From positions 1,974,968-2,038,967 of the forward strand of contig JBDVPM010000008.1 of assembly GCA_039968605.1 (NCBI GenBank): a stretch of DNA of 64,000 bases. Direction: 5' to 3'. The position numbers and the translations under genes are program-made. Each line of letters opens with the position of its first letter. The stretch's first letter is position 1. Below, piece after piece: positions 1 to 7,845 of this stretch. The notes beneath the pieces were generated by a model, which saw only the letters and a list, made by a program, of their open reading frames with translations, had not been told where the DNA came from and searched no databases. Source of the DNA: Alteripontixanthobacter sp. GTDB taxonomy: Bacteria; Pseudomonadota; Alphaproteobacteria; Sphingomonadales; Sphingomonadaceae.

Positions 1-6
1 CCGCGC

Positions 7-987
7 ATGACGCGCGTGCATATCACGATAGACACCGAATATTCGGCGTTGCTGGCGCTGCAAGGATGCAGCCAGGCGCAGAATTTTGCGCGCTCGATTT
101 CGTGCGAAACGTCCAGCGGCAATGTCGGTATCGAATACCAGATGGACGTATTCGATCGCCACGGCCTGCGGGGCGATTTTTTCGTGGACCCGATGCCCGC
201 GATGCTGTGGGGGATCGATGCCGTCGCGCAAATCGTTCGCCCGATTGTGGAGCGCGGACACGGGGTGGAGCTACATATTCACACCGAATGGCTGGAGATA
301 GCGAACCGGCTGCAACCAGGCGCTAACCCGCTGGGGGGCCGAACAGGCCGTAACATGGCCGATTTCACCCATGACGAGCAGGCGGGATTGCTGGACTATG
401 CCCGCGCGCTGTTGATCGAGGCAGGCGCACCGCCGCCGGTCGCATTCAGGGCGGGCAATTATGGCGCGAATGACGACACGCTGCGCGCGCTGGCGCGGAC
501 GGGCCTGCGTTACGATACGTCGCATTGCCCCGGTATCGCCCGGTCGGAATGCGCGATCACGCTTTCCCCGGACGACCGGGCAGCAGTTCGTCATGCGGGC
601 GCGGTCGAGGTGCCCACTGGCGCCGTGCAGGACCTTCGCGGCAATTTGCGACATGCCCAGATTACCGCGCTGTCGGCGCGCGAAATACTTTCCGCGATCC
701 GCCATGCGCGCGATAATGGCGTTGATGACTTCACGCTGGTCTCGCACAGTTTCGAATTGCTGAGCCGCGACCGGATGCGGATCAATCGCCTCGTCAAACG
801 CCGGTTCGAACGGTTCTGCCAGGGGCTGGGACAGATGGAGGGTGCATGCAGCGCGCTCTACCGCAACGATCCCCCCAGCCCGTTGCCCGCCAAGGCAAAC
901 GCTCCGGTGCTCCCGCGCGGACATTTCCGGGCTTTGGAAAGGATGGCGGAGCAGGCGGTGGCCAATGCGCTCTACGGGCGCGGCTGA
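7..987 (+). CDS. Polysaccharide deacetylase-like protein
   Basis: A 326-residue protein with the outline of a NodB-type carbohydrate esterase fold. An early strand carries Asp9 and Glu11 (ITIDTE), His90 and His92 sit in an HIH motif, an FRAGNYG segment lies near residue 148, and a late SHSFE motif contains His247. In NodB enzymes the equivalent Asp and His residues bind the metal and act in deacetylation. No signal peptide is visible, so a cytoplasmic role, for example on a polysaccharide or glycolipid precursor, is possible. The reading frame is open to the window edge, so the true start could lie upstream of the ATG used here. The substrate cannot be read from the sequence. Confidence 0.7.
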   Translation: MTRVHITIDTEYSALLALQGCSQAQNFARSISCETSSGNVGIEYQMDVFDRHGLRGDFFVDPMPAMLWGIDAVAQIVRPIVERGHGVELHIHTEWLEIANRLQPGANPLGGRTGRNMADFTHDEQAGLLDYARALLIEAGAPPPVAFRAGNYGANDDTLRALARTGLRYDTSHCPGIARSECAITLSPDDRAAVRHAGAVEVPTGAVQDLRGNLRHAQITALSAREILSAIRHARDNGVDDFTLVSHSFELLSRDRMRINRLVKRRFERFCQGLGQMEGACSALYRNDPPSPLPAKANAPVLPRGHFRALERMAEQAVANALYGRG

Positions 988-1002
988 CCCAGCCGCGAAG
1001 GG

Positions 1003-1176
1003 TCACCGCTTCTCTTCATCCTCGGCAATCTCCGCACGCAATTCGCGCGCGCCTCTTTCGGCACGGTCGATCTCTCGCTTGGAGGCAGATTGCTTGTTGC
1101 GGATATACGCCCAGACGATCACTGCCAGAAGCAGGATAGGGCCGATGACCAGTGTAATGGCTCGAATACTTTCCAT
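1003..1176 (-). CDS. Small single-pass membrane protein, 57 aa
   Basis: A 57-residue reading frame that converges on the deacetylase-like gene. The N-terminus (residues about 5-24, ITLVIGPILLLAVIVWAYI) is one hydrophobic helix. The rest is a highly charged helix rich in Lys, Arg and Glu (KREIDRAERGARE). An AAAGGA Shine-Dalgarno-like stretch precedes the ATG at a sensible distance. The composition is typical of short membrane-anchored helical proteins. I do not recognise a family or function. It lies downstream of the rplK-rplA terminator and is probably transcribed from its own promoter in the gap after 1176. Confidence 0.6.
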   Translation of the reverse strand: MESIRAITLVIGPILLLAVIVWAYIRNKQSASKREIDRAERGARELRAEIAEDEEKR

Positions 1177-1247
1177 GATGTTTGCGTCCTTTCATCTCCC
1201 CAACGGGCAAAAGGGCAAAGCTTTCCGGCCGGCCGCTCAGCCAGACA

Positions 1248-1286
1248 TGAAAAAGGGGCGCGAACGCTACAGCGCTTGCGCCCCTT
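1248..1286 (-). terminator. Rho-independent terminator of the secE-nusG-rplK-rplA operon
   Basis: Read on the minus strand, AAGGGGCGC pairs with GCGCCCCTT, with further partial pairing toward a short loop, and a run of five T follows. It lies about 35 bases after the rplA stop, so it ends the L11 operon before any rplJ-rplL genes. Confidence 0.85.
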
Positions 1287-1320
1287 CAATTCAAGCCCGC
1301 CTATTAGGCAGGGCGATAGA

Positions 1321-2022
1321 TCAGGCGCCGTCGATGGCGCCCGTGTCGATTTTGAGGCCGGGGCCCATCGTCGAGGTCAGCGAGACCTTCTTGACAAACT
1401 TGCCCTTCGCGCCGCTCGGCTTGGCTTTCACGATGGCATTGGTGAATGCCTCGTAATTGGCTTTGATGTCTTCATCCTTGAAGCTCATCTTGCCGATACC
1501 GGAATGGATGATGCCCTGCTTCTCCACGCGGAATTCGACCTGGCCGCCCTTGGCGTCCTTTACGGCCTGTTCCACATTGGGGGTGACAGTGCCAAGCTTG
1601 GGGTTCGGCATCAGGCCCTTGGGGCCCAGCAGCTTACCCAGGCGGCCGACCACACCCATCATGTCCGGCGTGGCGATCACGCGGTCATAATCGAGGTTAC
1701 CGGCCTGCATGTCTTCCATCAGGTCTTCCGCGCCGACCTTGTCGGCACCGGCGGCGGTGGCCTTGTCCGCATTGTCTCCGCGTGCGAACACGGCGACCTT
1801 CACGTCCTTGCCGGTGCCGCTGGGCAGCGAGACCATGCCGCGCACCATCTGGTCCGCATGGCGGGGATCGACGCCGAGGTTCATGGCGATTTCCACCGTC
1901 TCGTCCATCTTGGTGTTTTCGCCGAATTCGCGCAGCACCTTCAGTGCCTCGTCGAAATCATACAGCTTTTCCGCATCGACCTTTTCGGCGACCAGCTTCT
2001 GCTTTTTCGTCAGCTTTGCCAT
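1321..2022 (-). CDS. rplA: Large-subunit ribosomal protein L1
   Basis: A 233-residue protein of normal L1 length, with the conserved N-terminal LTKKQK region and the typical two-domain pattern ([28 protein letters not shown]). L1 binds 23S rRNA at the L1 stalk and, in well-studied bacteria, represses translation of its own rplK-rplA mRNA. It begins four bases after the rplK stop, consistent with translational coupling, and is the last gene before the terminator at 1248-1286. Confidence 0.98.
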   Translation of the reverse strand: MAKLTKKQKLVAEKVDAEKLYDFDEALKVLREFGENTKMDETVEIAMNLGVDPRHADQMVRGMVSLPSGTGKDVKVAVFARGDNADKATAAGADKVGAEDLMEDMQAGNLDYDRVIATPDMMGVVGRLGKLLGPKGLMPNPKLGTVTPNVEQAVKDAKGGQVEFRVEKQGIIHSGIGKMSFKDEDIKANYEAFTNAIVKAKPSGAKGKFVKKVSLTSTMGPGLKIDTGAIDGA

Positions 2023-2026
2023 TGGT

Positions 2027-2458
2027 TCAGCCCTCCACCACTTCGATGCCCATCGAACGGGCGGAGCCGGCGATGATCTTGACTGCCTGATCGGTGTCGT
2101 TGGCGTTCAGATCTTTCATCTTCGCTTCGGCGATTTCCGCCAGCTGCGACTTCTTGATCGAACCGATGATGTTCTTGCCGGGTTCCTTGGAGCCCGATTT
2201 GATCTTCATCGCCTTCTTGATCATGTAGGATGCTGGCGGCGACTTCGTCTCGAAAGTGAAGCTACGATCGGCATAAACCGTGATCTTGGTCGGGATCGGT
2301 GCGTTCTTTTCCAAGTCCTGCGTAGCGGCATTGAACGCCTTGCAGAATTCCATGATGTTGACGCCGCGCTGACCCAGCGCAGGACCGATCGGCGGGGATG
2401 GGTTGGCAGTGCCCGCGGGCACCTGAAGGTTGATATAACCTTCGATCTTCTTGGCCAT
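2027..2458 (-). CDS. rplK: Large-subunit ribosomal protein L11
   Basis: A 143-residue L11 with the conserved opening ([19 protein letters not shown]), which binds the GTPase-associated centre of 23S rRNA, and the C-terminal rRNA-binding domain. A strong AAAAGGAGG Shine-Dalgarno lies just upstream of the ATG. The 155-base gap from nusG contains two neighbouring hairpins (2554-2600), unusual spacing in an otherwise compact operon and a candidate place for L1 feedback control or partial termination. Confidence 0.98.
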   Translation of the reverse strand: MAKKIEGYINLQVPAGTANPSPPIGPALGQRGVNIMEFCKAFNAATQDLEKNAPIPTKITVYADRSFTFETKSPPASYMIKKAMKIKSGSKEPGKNIIGSIKKSQLAEIAEAKMKDLNANDTDQAVKIIAGSARSMGIEVVEG

Positions 2459-2553
2459 GAGAGGCCTCCTTTTCTCACTGTTGCCTTCACGGTCAGGTGA
2501 AGGCTCATGTTAAGCGGTACGAACGGCCCTCATGCGAAAGCCTCCCGCGCGGA

Positions 2554-2600
2554 TTTCCCGAACCGGCCGGGAAAGGCGCGCCCCTAACTGCAGGGCGCGC
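2554..2600 (-). promoter_or_regulatory. Tandem hairpins in the nusG-rplK intergenic leader
   Basis: Two adjacent perfect stems lie in the leader. One is GCGCGCCC/GGGCGCGC at 2593-2600 with 2576-2583, with a 9-base loop. The other is TTTCCCG/CGGGAAA at 2568-2574 with 2554-2560, with a 7-base loop. Only short T runs follow, so a strong terminator is unlikely. An attenuator, an mRNA processing element or an L1 repressor site are all possible. The structures are seen; the function is inferred. Confidence 0.45.
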
Positions 2601-2613
2601 AAAACTCAAGAAT

Positions 2614-3153
2614 TTACTTCGACAGTTCGACCTGTTCGAAATCGAGTTCGACCGGCGTTGCGCGGCCGAAGATGGAGACGGAGACCTTGACCTTCGCCTT
2701 GTCGAAATCGAGCTCTTCCACCACACCGTTGAAGCTGGCGAAGGGACCGTCGAGCACCTTGACCGAATCGCCGATTTCGTAATCGACGTGGATTTCCTTT
2801 TTCGGGGCGCTCTTGGCTTCTTCCACGCCGCCGAAATAGCGGGCGGCCTCTTTTTCGCTGATGGCTTGCGGCTTGTTGTTGTTGCCCAGAAAACCAGTCA
2901 CCTTGGGGGTGTTCTTGACCAAGTGATAGATGTCGTCATTCATCCGCAGCTTGGCCAGCACATAGCCGGGCATGAACTTGCGTTCGGTCTGCACCTTCTT
3001 GCCGCGCTTGATTTCCGTGATCGTCTCGGTGGGGACTTCCACTTCCTCCACACCGTCGGCCAGGCCCAGGCGGTCGGCTTCCGAAAGGATCGCCTCGCGA
3101 ACCTTGTTCTCGAAACCGGAATAGGCGTGGATGATGTACCAGCGGGCTGCCAT
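2614..3153 (-). CDS. nusG: Transcription termination/antitermination protein NusG
   Basis: A 179-residue NusG. The N-terminal NGN domain starts at [13 protein letters not shown] and includes the conserved [11 protein letters not shown] segment. A KOW domain follows from about residue 125 ([16 protein letters not shown]). NusG binds RNA polymerase and links it to Rho or to ribosomal protein S10. The start chosen gives the standard NusG N-terminus; the open frame extends upstream but that part does not resemble NusG. It lies 20 bases after secE, the usual arrangement. Confidence 0.98.
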   Translation of the reverse strand: MAARWYIIHAYSGFENKVREAILSEADRLGLADGVEEVEVPTETITEIKRGKKVQTERKFMPGYVLAKLRMNDDIYHLVKNTPKVTGFLGNNNKPQAISEKEAARYFGGVEEAKSAPKKEIHVDYEIGDSVKVLDGPFASFNGVVEELDFDKAKVKVSVSIFGRATPVELDFEQVELSK

Positions 3154-3173
3154 GTTACGTCCTGTACTTGATG

Positions 3174-3368
3174 TTATGCGAGTGTGAGAAGCCAGCGCAC
3201 GACTGCGCCGAATGCCGAATCGACGCCGAGGAAGAACAGCGCCAGCATCACCGTGGCGATGGCCACGAAAATTGCCGTGGTGATCGTTTCCTGCCGCGTG
3301 GGCCAGACGACCTTGCTCGCCTCTGTCCGGACTTGCCGGATGAATTCGCCGGGATTGACCTTCGCCAT
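3174..3368 (-). CDS. secE: Preprotein translocase subunit SecE
   Basis: A 64-residue single-span SecE of the short alphaproteobacterial type. The conserved amphipathic segment (RTEASKVVWPTRQE) precedes one transmembrane helix (residues about 31-50), with a short periplasmic tail. SecE stabilises SecY in the inner-membrane channel. The ATG used gives the usual MAKVNP-like start. It is first in the secE-nusG-rplK-rplA operon; tRNA-Trp, often directly upstream in other bacteria, is here separated by the symporter gene. Confidence 0.97.
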   Translation of the reverse strand: MAKVNPGEFIRQVRTEASKVVWPTRQETITTAIFVAIATVMLALFFLGVDSAFGAVVRWLLTLA

Positions 3369-3481
3369 GGTACTCGCTCGCATTCGTTCGAATCTGATCG
3401 CTTCCGGGATTGCCGCATCGCCGCCCCGGGCTAGGTCCGGGAGGGCTATCGAGACTGTCCATGTGTCGGAAGACACCGTGG

Positions 3482-3510
3482 CATTTAGGTCGGCATCGAA
3501 TGAAAGGCAA
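3482..3510 (-). promoter_or_regulatory. Possible sigma70-type promoter for secE operon
   Basis: On the minus strand TTGCCT, a 17-base spacer and TAAATG lie about 115 bases upstream of secE. The spacing is ideal but the -10 box is only a partial match, so this is tentative. Confidence 0.3.
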
Positions 3511-3598
3511 GCACGGCTAAGAGAAATCCGTTGCAGGTGTAACCACCGCGCTCTAGCCAGTCAGCCCTGTTTAGGGTTCGCATGAGGGGATTTGCGGG

Positions 3599-5122
3599 AT
3601 GAGCGCCAATACGGAGCTTACGCTGGGGGATCGGCTGGTTGCGCCGGTCACCAATGTTTCGGATTTTATCTGGGTTGGCACCTGGAACGGGGAAGAGGTG
3701 TTGCCCTTCCCTCCGATGACCATCATCCTGCTGGGTATCGGCCTATGGATCATGATCGGGCTGAAGTTCTACCCGATCCGTAAACTTGGCAGCGCATTCA
3801 AGGGCCTGTTCGCTGGCCGCAAGGCTGCGGGCGACGGGGAAATCAGCCCGTTCGCAGCGCTTTCGACCGCACTTTCCGGGCAAGTCGGCACCGGCAACCT
3901 CGCCGGCGTGGCGACGGCCATCACGCTGGGCGGCCCCGGGGCGATCTTCTGGATGTGGGTGACCGCATTGTTCGGCATGGCGCTGGCCTTCGCCGAAGGT
4001 TCGCTCGCCATCCGCTACCGCGAGCGCACCAGCGACGGTGTGCTGCGCGGCGGCCCGATGACTTATATCATGATGGGCCTGGGCAAGAAGTGGACCTGGC
4101 TGGCGGTGCTGTTCTGTCTCGGCACGCTGTTTTCCGCGCTGGTCACCGGCAATTCAATCCAGGCCAACGCTGTCGCGGACGGCTTGAACGAGCTGTTCGG
4201 GATCGAGGAATGGCTTGGCGGGCTGATCGTGGCCGTGCTGGTTTTCATCGTTATCCTGGGCGGTATCAAATCGATCGGCAGCGTGGCGGAGAAGGTCGTA
4301 CCCTTCATGGCCGCGACCTACATCGTGATGGCCATCATCGCGCTGATCCTGAATTTCGGCGATCTGGGCGAGACCTTCGGGCTGATCTTCTACGGAGCGT
4401 TCAATCCGCAAGCAGCGACGGGCGGTTTCGTCGGCGCGGCGATCATTATCGCATTGCGGGCCGGTGTGGCGCGCGGGCTGTTCTCCAACGAGGCCGGGCA
4501 AGGCTCCACCGCCATCGCCCATGCCGTGGCACAGACAAACGATCCGGAACAGCAGGGCCGCATGGCGATGCTCGGTACCTTCATCGACACCATCGTGATC
4601 TGCACCATGACCGCGCTGGTAATCCTGACCGTGCGCGGCGATTTCACCGGCGGCGGAGAGGCTGTGGCCCATGCATGGCAATCGGACAGGGTCGGCTTCG
4701 AAATGACCAGCGGCGCATTTGCTGCGGCGTTTCCTGTGGAGCTCGGCTCGATCCCGATCGGCACGCTGGTCGCCAGTATCGCGCTGATCCTGTTCGTGTT
4801 CACCACCCTGCTCACGTGGAGCTATTACGGTGAGCGGGCGATCACCTTCCTGTATGACCGCACACCCGGCTCCAGCCGCAAGGGTGAGAAAATGCTGCAT
4901 ATCATCTGGCGCGTGCTGTGGTGCGTGGTGATATTCATCGGCGCTGCGCAGCCCAGCGAGCTGGTGTGGCGACTGGGCGACATCTCCAATGCGGCGATGG
5001 CGCTGCCCAATCTGCTTGCGCTGGCGCTGCTGTCGGGCGTGGTGTTCAAGCTGGCCCAAGGGCAGAAGGATGCGGGTCCGACGCACACCGCCGATACGCC
5101 GGAAGAGCCTGAAGAATACTAA
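3599..5122 (+). CDS. Alanine/glycine:cation symporter (AGCS family)
   Basis: A 507-residue polytopic membrane protein with around ten to eleven hydrophobic segments and the AGCS hallmark SGQVGTGNLAGVATA near residue 95, plus GVARGLFSNEAGQGS, typical of this family. Members import alanine or glycine with Na+ or H+. The gene is divergent from secE and ends in a strong bidirectional terminator, so it appears to be a single-gene unit. Its position between tRNA-Trp and secE interrupts a gene order conserved in many bacteria. The exact amino acid and ion cannot be told from sequence. Confidence 0.93.
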   Translation: MSANTELTLGDRLVAPVTNVSDFIWVGTWNGEEVLPFPPMTIILLGIGLWIMIGLKFYPIRKLGSAFKGLFAGRKAAGDGEISPFAALSTALSGQVGTGNLAGVATAITLGGPGAIFWMWVTALFGMALAFAEGSLAIRYRERTSDGVLRGGPMTYIMMGLGKKWTWLAVLFCLGTLFSALVTGNSIQANAVADGLNELFGIEEWLGGLIVAVLVFIVILGGIKSIGSVAEKVVPFMAATYIVMAIIALILNFGDLGETFGLIFYGAFNPQAATGGFVGAAIIIALRAGVARGLFSNEAGQGSTAIAHAVAQTNDPEQQGRMAMLGTFIDTIVICTMTALVILTVRGDFTGGGEAVAHAWQSDRVGFEMTSGAFAAAFPVELGSIPIGTLVASIALILFVFTTLLTWSYYGERAITFLYDRTPGSSRKGEKMLHIIWRVLWCVVIFIGAAQPSELVWRLGDISNAAMALPNLLALALLSGVVFKLAQGQKDAGPTHTADTPEEPEEY

Positions 5123-5136
5123 GCGGGCTCCAAACG

Positions 5137-5174
5137 AAAAAGGGCCGGTCGCCCTTGGCAACCGGCCCTTTTTT
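5137..5174. terminator. Bidirectional rho-independent terminator
   Basis: A perfect 10-bp stem (AAGGGCCGGT / ACCGGCCCTT) with an 11-base loop is flanked by an A run on one side and a T run on the other. It can therefore end both the symporter transcript (plus) and the small stress-type gene at 5190-5339 (minus). Confidence 0.9.
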
Positions 5175-5189
5175 GTCGTTTTGTACGCT

Positions 5190-5339
5190 TCAGACCGCGC
5201 CGAACAGGCGGGCCAGGAAGCCAGGCCGTTCCATCGGCTGGATCGGGCCGTGGCTGCGGTAACGCAGCGACGCATCGCTATAGGGTCGCGGCTGTGTCCA
5301 CCGGTCGGGGCGGCTGCTGCGGAAGGTCATGCTGGACAT
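5190..5339 (-). CDS. Small basic protein, 49 aa, probable general-stress gene
   Basis: A 49-residue Arg/Pro-rich frame (MSSMTFRSSRPDRW at the start, GFLARLFGAV at the end) with a good GGAGATGAG Shine-Dalgarno before its ATG. It has a terminator just downstream (5137-5174). A near-perfect EcfG-type promoter lies 46 bases upstream (5385-5410). Promoter, ribosome binding site, frame and terminator fit together, which is why I call it a gene despite its size. There is no recognisable domain. The C-terminal aliphatic and Arg pattern could form an amphipathic helix. Confidence 0.65.
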   Translation of the reverse strand: MSSMTFRSSRPDRWTQPRPYSDASLRYRSHGPIQPMERPGFLARLFGAV

Positions 5340-5384
5340 AGGCTCATCTCCATCTTTCAATCACTCCCTCCATCCATCGCTAGT

Positions 5385-5410
5385 AACGGGCAGCTTATCG
5401 CAGAGGTTCC
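5385..5410 (-). promoter_or_regulatory. EcfG-type general stress response promoter
   Basis: On the minus strand GGAAC, a 17-base spacer and CGTT match the consensus of alphaproteobacterial EcfG sigma factors (GGAAC-N16/17-CGTT). The position places the transcript start roughly 35-40 bases before the small gene at 5190-5339. Confidence 0.7.
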
Positions 5411-5521
5411 CGAAGGATTAAGTGATATTTGTCACCATATGGGAAAAGCGCATGCCAAGCGGCGGAAACCCTAGGGGGTTCCCGATGCGGCACGATTTTC
5501 ATGAAGTGTGTTAATTTCGCC

Positions 5522-5597
5522 TGGCAGGGGTGACAGGATTCGAACCCGTGGCCCTCGGTTTTGGAGACCGATGCTCTACCAACTGAGCTACACCCCT
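5522..5597 (-). tRNA. trnW: tRNA-Trp (CCA anticodon)
   Basis: A 76-base cloverleaf on the minus strand with acceptor stem AGGGGTG/CACCCCT, D-arm TAGCTCAGTTGGTAGAGC, anticodon loop CTCCAAA, and T-arm GGTTCGAATCC. The discriminator is G and CCA is encoded. It is the only tryptophan tRNA in the window and lies upstream of the secE operon in the same orientation, with the symporter and a small gene between. Confidence 0.98.
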
Positions 5598-5663
5598 GCA
5601 GGCGAGGTGCGCGGTTACCGCCGCCGACGCGCGAAAGCAAGCATCTGTGCTAAGGTCGCTGTG

Positions 5664-6404
5664 ATGCATGGCTCCAACATCCAACCGATTCCGTCGCAAT
5701 TGCTGCTGCTGGCCTATCGCGCCGGGGTTTTCCCGATGGCCGATAGCCGCGACGATCCGGAGATTTTTTGGGTGGAACCGCGCGAACGGGCCACGATACC
5801 GCTGGACGAATATTCGCCATCGCGTTCACTCCGCAAAGTTCTGCGCCAGGACCGCTTCCGGGTCAGCTGCAACGAGGCGTTCGGCCAAGTCGTTCGCGCC
5901 TGCGCCGCGCCGCGCATGGTTACCGGTAGCGATTCGGATAACGCGGCCGAGGGTAATGCGGAATCGGGCAGCTGGATCAGCCACCGGATCGAGGCGAGTT
6001 ACCGCCAATTGCGCGATATCGGCCACGCCCATTCGGTCGAATGCTGGCAGGACGGCGCCGATGGCGAGGAACTGGTCGGCGGCCTGTACGGCGTATCGTT
6101 CGACCGGGTGTTCTGCGGCGAGAGCATGTTCAGCCGGGCCGACAATGCCAGCAAGGTAGCGCTGAGCTGGCTGGTCGCGGCCATGCGGCGGGCCGGCTTC
6201 GTGCTGCTCGATTGCCAGTTCATGACCGATCACCTGGCATCGCTTGGCGCGGCGGCGATGCCGCAGGAAGATTATGTGATGCGGGTAAAGGCCGCGCAGG
6301 GAGAGCCCGCCTGTTCGCTGCCCCGATCATTCGCTGCTATTCATGAAGAAGCGGCAGGCTCTCCGGGAAAGCTCATCGCGCAGTCTTTCACCCACACATC
6401 GTAG
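5664..6404 (+). CDS. aat: Leucyl/phenylalanyl-tRNA--protein transferase
   Basis: A 246-residue Aat of usual length with family landmarks YRAGVFPMAD, FWVEPRERATIPLD, a VECWQDG-type segment, LVGGLYGVSFDRVFCGESMFS, and LLDCQFMTDHLASLGA. The enzyme adds Leu or Phe from aminoacyl-tRNA to N-terminal Arg or Lys of proteins, marking them for ClpS-ClpAP. The ATG chosen follows an AAGG; a GTG one codon earlier is also possible. Its 3' end overlaps the convergent DUF2155 gene by 64 bases, so the C-terminal residues of both proteins share DNA. Confidence 0.95.
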   Translation: MHGSNIQPIPSQLLLLAYRAGVFPMADSRDDPEIFWVEPRERATIPLDEYSPSRSLRKVLRQDRFRVSCNEAFGQVVRACAAPRMVTGSDSDNAAEGNAESGSWISHRIEASYRQLRDIGHAHSVECWQDGADGEELVGGLYGVSFDRVFCGESMFSRADNASKVALSWLVAAMRRAGFVLLDCQFMTDHLASLGAAAMPQEDYVMRVKAAQGEPACSLPRSFAAIHEEAAGSPGKLIAQSFTHTS

Positions 6405-6856
6405 ATCGGGTGTTCGACCACGTTGAGGCTGGGCGAATCCTTGAACAGCCAGCCGGAAAATACCCGGCCCCACTCGCCATCCTCGCCAGTATTGCGCACG
6501 AGCACTTGCACGAATGCGCCGGTTTCCTTGGGCAGTTCGAAAGGCTGGGTCCGCTCGCAAGCGGACAGCCGCACGATCACATCGCCAAAGCGGCGCGATT
6601 CGCCCGGCTTCAGCTCGATATCCTGGGACAGATTGTTGCGCTTGTTAAGCAGGCCCAGCGTTGCGACACGCTCCGCCATAGGCGTGCCCGGCTGCTCTGC
6701 CGCATCGCCTTGTGCCACGGGCGGCGGCGCCATGCTGGCCAGTTCCTCGGGGATTTCGGTTTCGACCGGTTCGGGAGGCGGCGGATCGTCGGAGCAAGCG
6801 ATCAGCGCGAACGGAACGGTTGCCGCGAACGCATATCTGGTCAGCGCGGCGCGCAT
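6341..6856 (-). CDS. DUF2155 lipoprotein
   Basis: A 171-residue protein with a lipoprotein signal (FALIAC, lipid-accepting Cys21), a Pro/Glu-rich linker to about residue 60, and a DUF2155 domain with its signature LGLLNKRN, ACERTQPFE, GRVFSGWLFKDSPSLN and YDVWVKDC. The family is widespread in alphaproteobacteria and its role is not established. It is likely anchored in the cell envelope. It starts three bases after the NDUFA12-like gene ends, so the two are probably co-transcribed, and it overlaps aat tail to tail. Confidence 0.9.
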   Translation of the reverse strand: MRAALTRYAFAATVPFALIACSDDPPPPEPVETEIPEELASMAPPPVAQGDAAEQPGTPMAERVATLGLLNKRNNLSQDIELKPGESRRFGDVIVRLSACERTQPFELPKETGAFVQVLVRNTGEDGEWGRVFSGWLFKDSPSLNVVEHPIYDVWVKDCAMSFPGEPAASS

Positions 6857-6859
6857 GCT

Positions 6860-7258
6860 TCAGGCGTCCGGCGTCCAGGCTTCGTAATCGCCGCGCGCCC
6901 GCACCCGCTTACCGCCCCGCTCCAACGCGCCTTGCGGTAGATAAGCGCCTGCCGTGCCGGTGGCATTGGGAGTGTAATCGACTTCCCAGATCTTGGCCGG
7001 AGGCAAGTGGCTTTCGGGCACATCGTCGAACGATCCGTGCAGCCAGCCATGCCATTCGGCGGGAACTCGGCTGGCATCGTTGGGGCCGTTATACAGCACC
7101 CAGCGCCGCTCCCGCCCGTCACCATGCTTTTGCTTGGAGCGGAAATAGCGATTGCCCTGAGCATCGGTGCCGACCTGCGCGCCATTGCGCCAGCTGAACA
7201 GCGATGTGCCGACGGTCGCGCCGTCCCACCAGGTGAAAATCTTGCCGAGGAAACTCAT
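6860..7258 (-). CDS. NDUFA12-like NADH:ubiquinone oxidoreductase accessory protein
   Basis: A 132-residue member of the NDUFA12/B17.2 family, found in mitochondrial complex I and in alphaproteobacterial NDH-1. Landmarks are FTWWDGATVGTSLFSW, NRYFRS, RRWVLYNG, the ASRVPAEWHGWLHG block and the DYEAWTPD end. The start used gives the normal compact family N-terminus. It lies between DUF192 and DUF2155 genes in a minus-strand series. This gene is strong support for an alphaproteobacterial host. Confidence 0.93.
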   Translation of the reverse strand: MSFLGKIFTWWDGATVGTSLFSWRNGAQVGTDAQGNRYFRSKQKHGDGRERRWVLYNGPNDASRVPAEWHGWLHGSFDDVPESHLPPAKIWEVDYTPNATGTAGAYLPQGALERGGKRVRARGDYEAWTPDA

Positions 7259-7359
7259 GCGCGAAGCGGTTAGCGGATTGTCAGGAGTGCGGCAACGGGA
7301 TTGGTGGGGGTTTGGGCGGAGAACGCGAAACCTTCGCAAGCCCGCGCGTAACTCCGCCG

Positions 7360-7845
7360 TCAGTACTCCACCAGATCCCCAGCCTCTATACCCAGCTCTT
7401 CCGCCCGCCCCCCGGCGAGCTCCAGCACTGCGCTGGCCGGACCGATCGACGTGACCGAATCGAGCGAATAGGGCGTGGTCATAGCGGCGATGTTGCTGAT
7501 GCGGCTGTCCGGTCCGATAAAGATAATATCGAGCGGCAGCGGCGTGTCCTTCATCCAGAAGCTGGCCTGAGCGTTGCCCTGGCGGGGAAAGATCATCCCT
7601 TCATCCGGACCAAGCTGCGTGCGAAACATCAAACCGCGCGCCTGTTCCTGCGTGCTGGAGGCCACTTCGACGCGAAAATCATGTTTGCCGCTGCGGCTCG
7701 TGACCGTGAGCGGGATTATCTCCAGTCCGGAGATGGGGTGGACCGCCTGCGCAGCGGCAGCATTGGCCACCTGCGTTTCGGTTCCGCCTTGCGGGCTGCA
7801 CGCCGCAAGCAGCGTCACTGCCGCCAAAGCACAAAATCGCATCAT
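7360..7845 (-). CDS. DUF192 family lipoprotein
   Basis: A 161-residue protein with a lipobox (LLAAC, Cys16) and a DUF192 domain from about residue 50. Typical pieces are EQARGLMFR, DEGMIFP, SFWMKDTPLPLDIIFI and VLELAGGRAEELGI. Its ATG overlaps the recX stop in a TGATG arrangement, so translation is coupled to recX. Function of the family is not defined; the archaeal and bacterial domain is a small beta barrel. The next gene downstream (NDUFA12-like) is about 100 bases away. Confidence 0.9.
   Translation of the reverse strand: MMRFCALAAVTLLAACSPQGGTETQVANAAAAQAVHPISGLEIIPLTVTSRSGKHDFRVEVASSTQEQARGLMFRTQLGPDEGMIFPRQGNAQASFWMKDTPLPLDIIFIGPDSRISNIAAMTTPYSLDSVTSIGPASAVLELAGGRAEELGIEAGDLVEY

Noticed and set aside
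1090-2076. A long plus-strand open frame across the rplA region.
   Set aside because: It is antisense to rplA, an obvious conserved ribosomal protein gene; the long frame is a by-product of high GC content.
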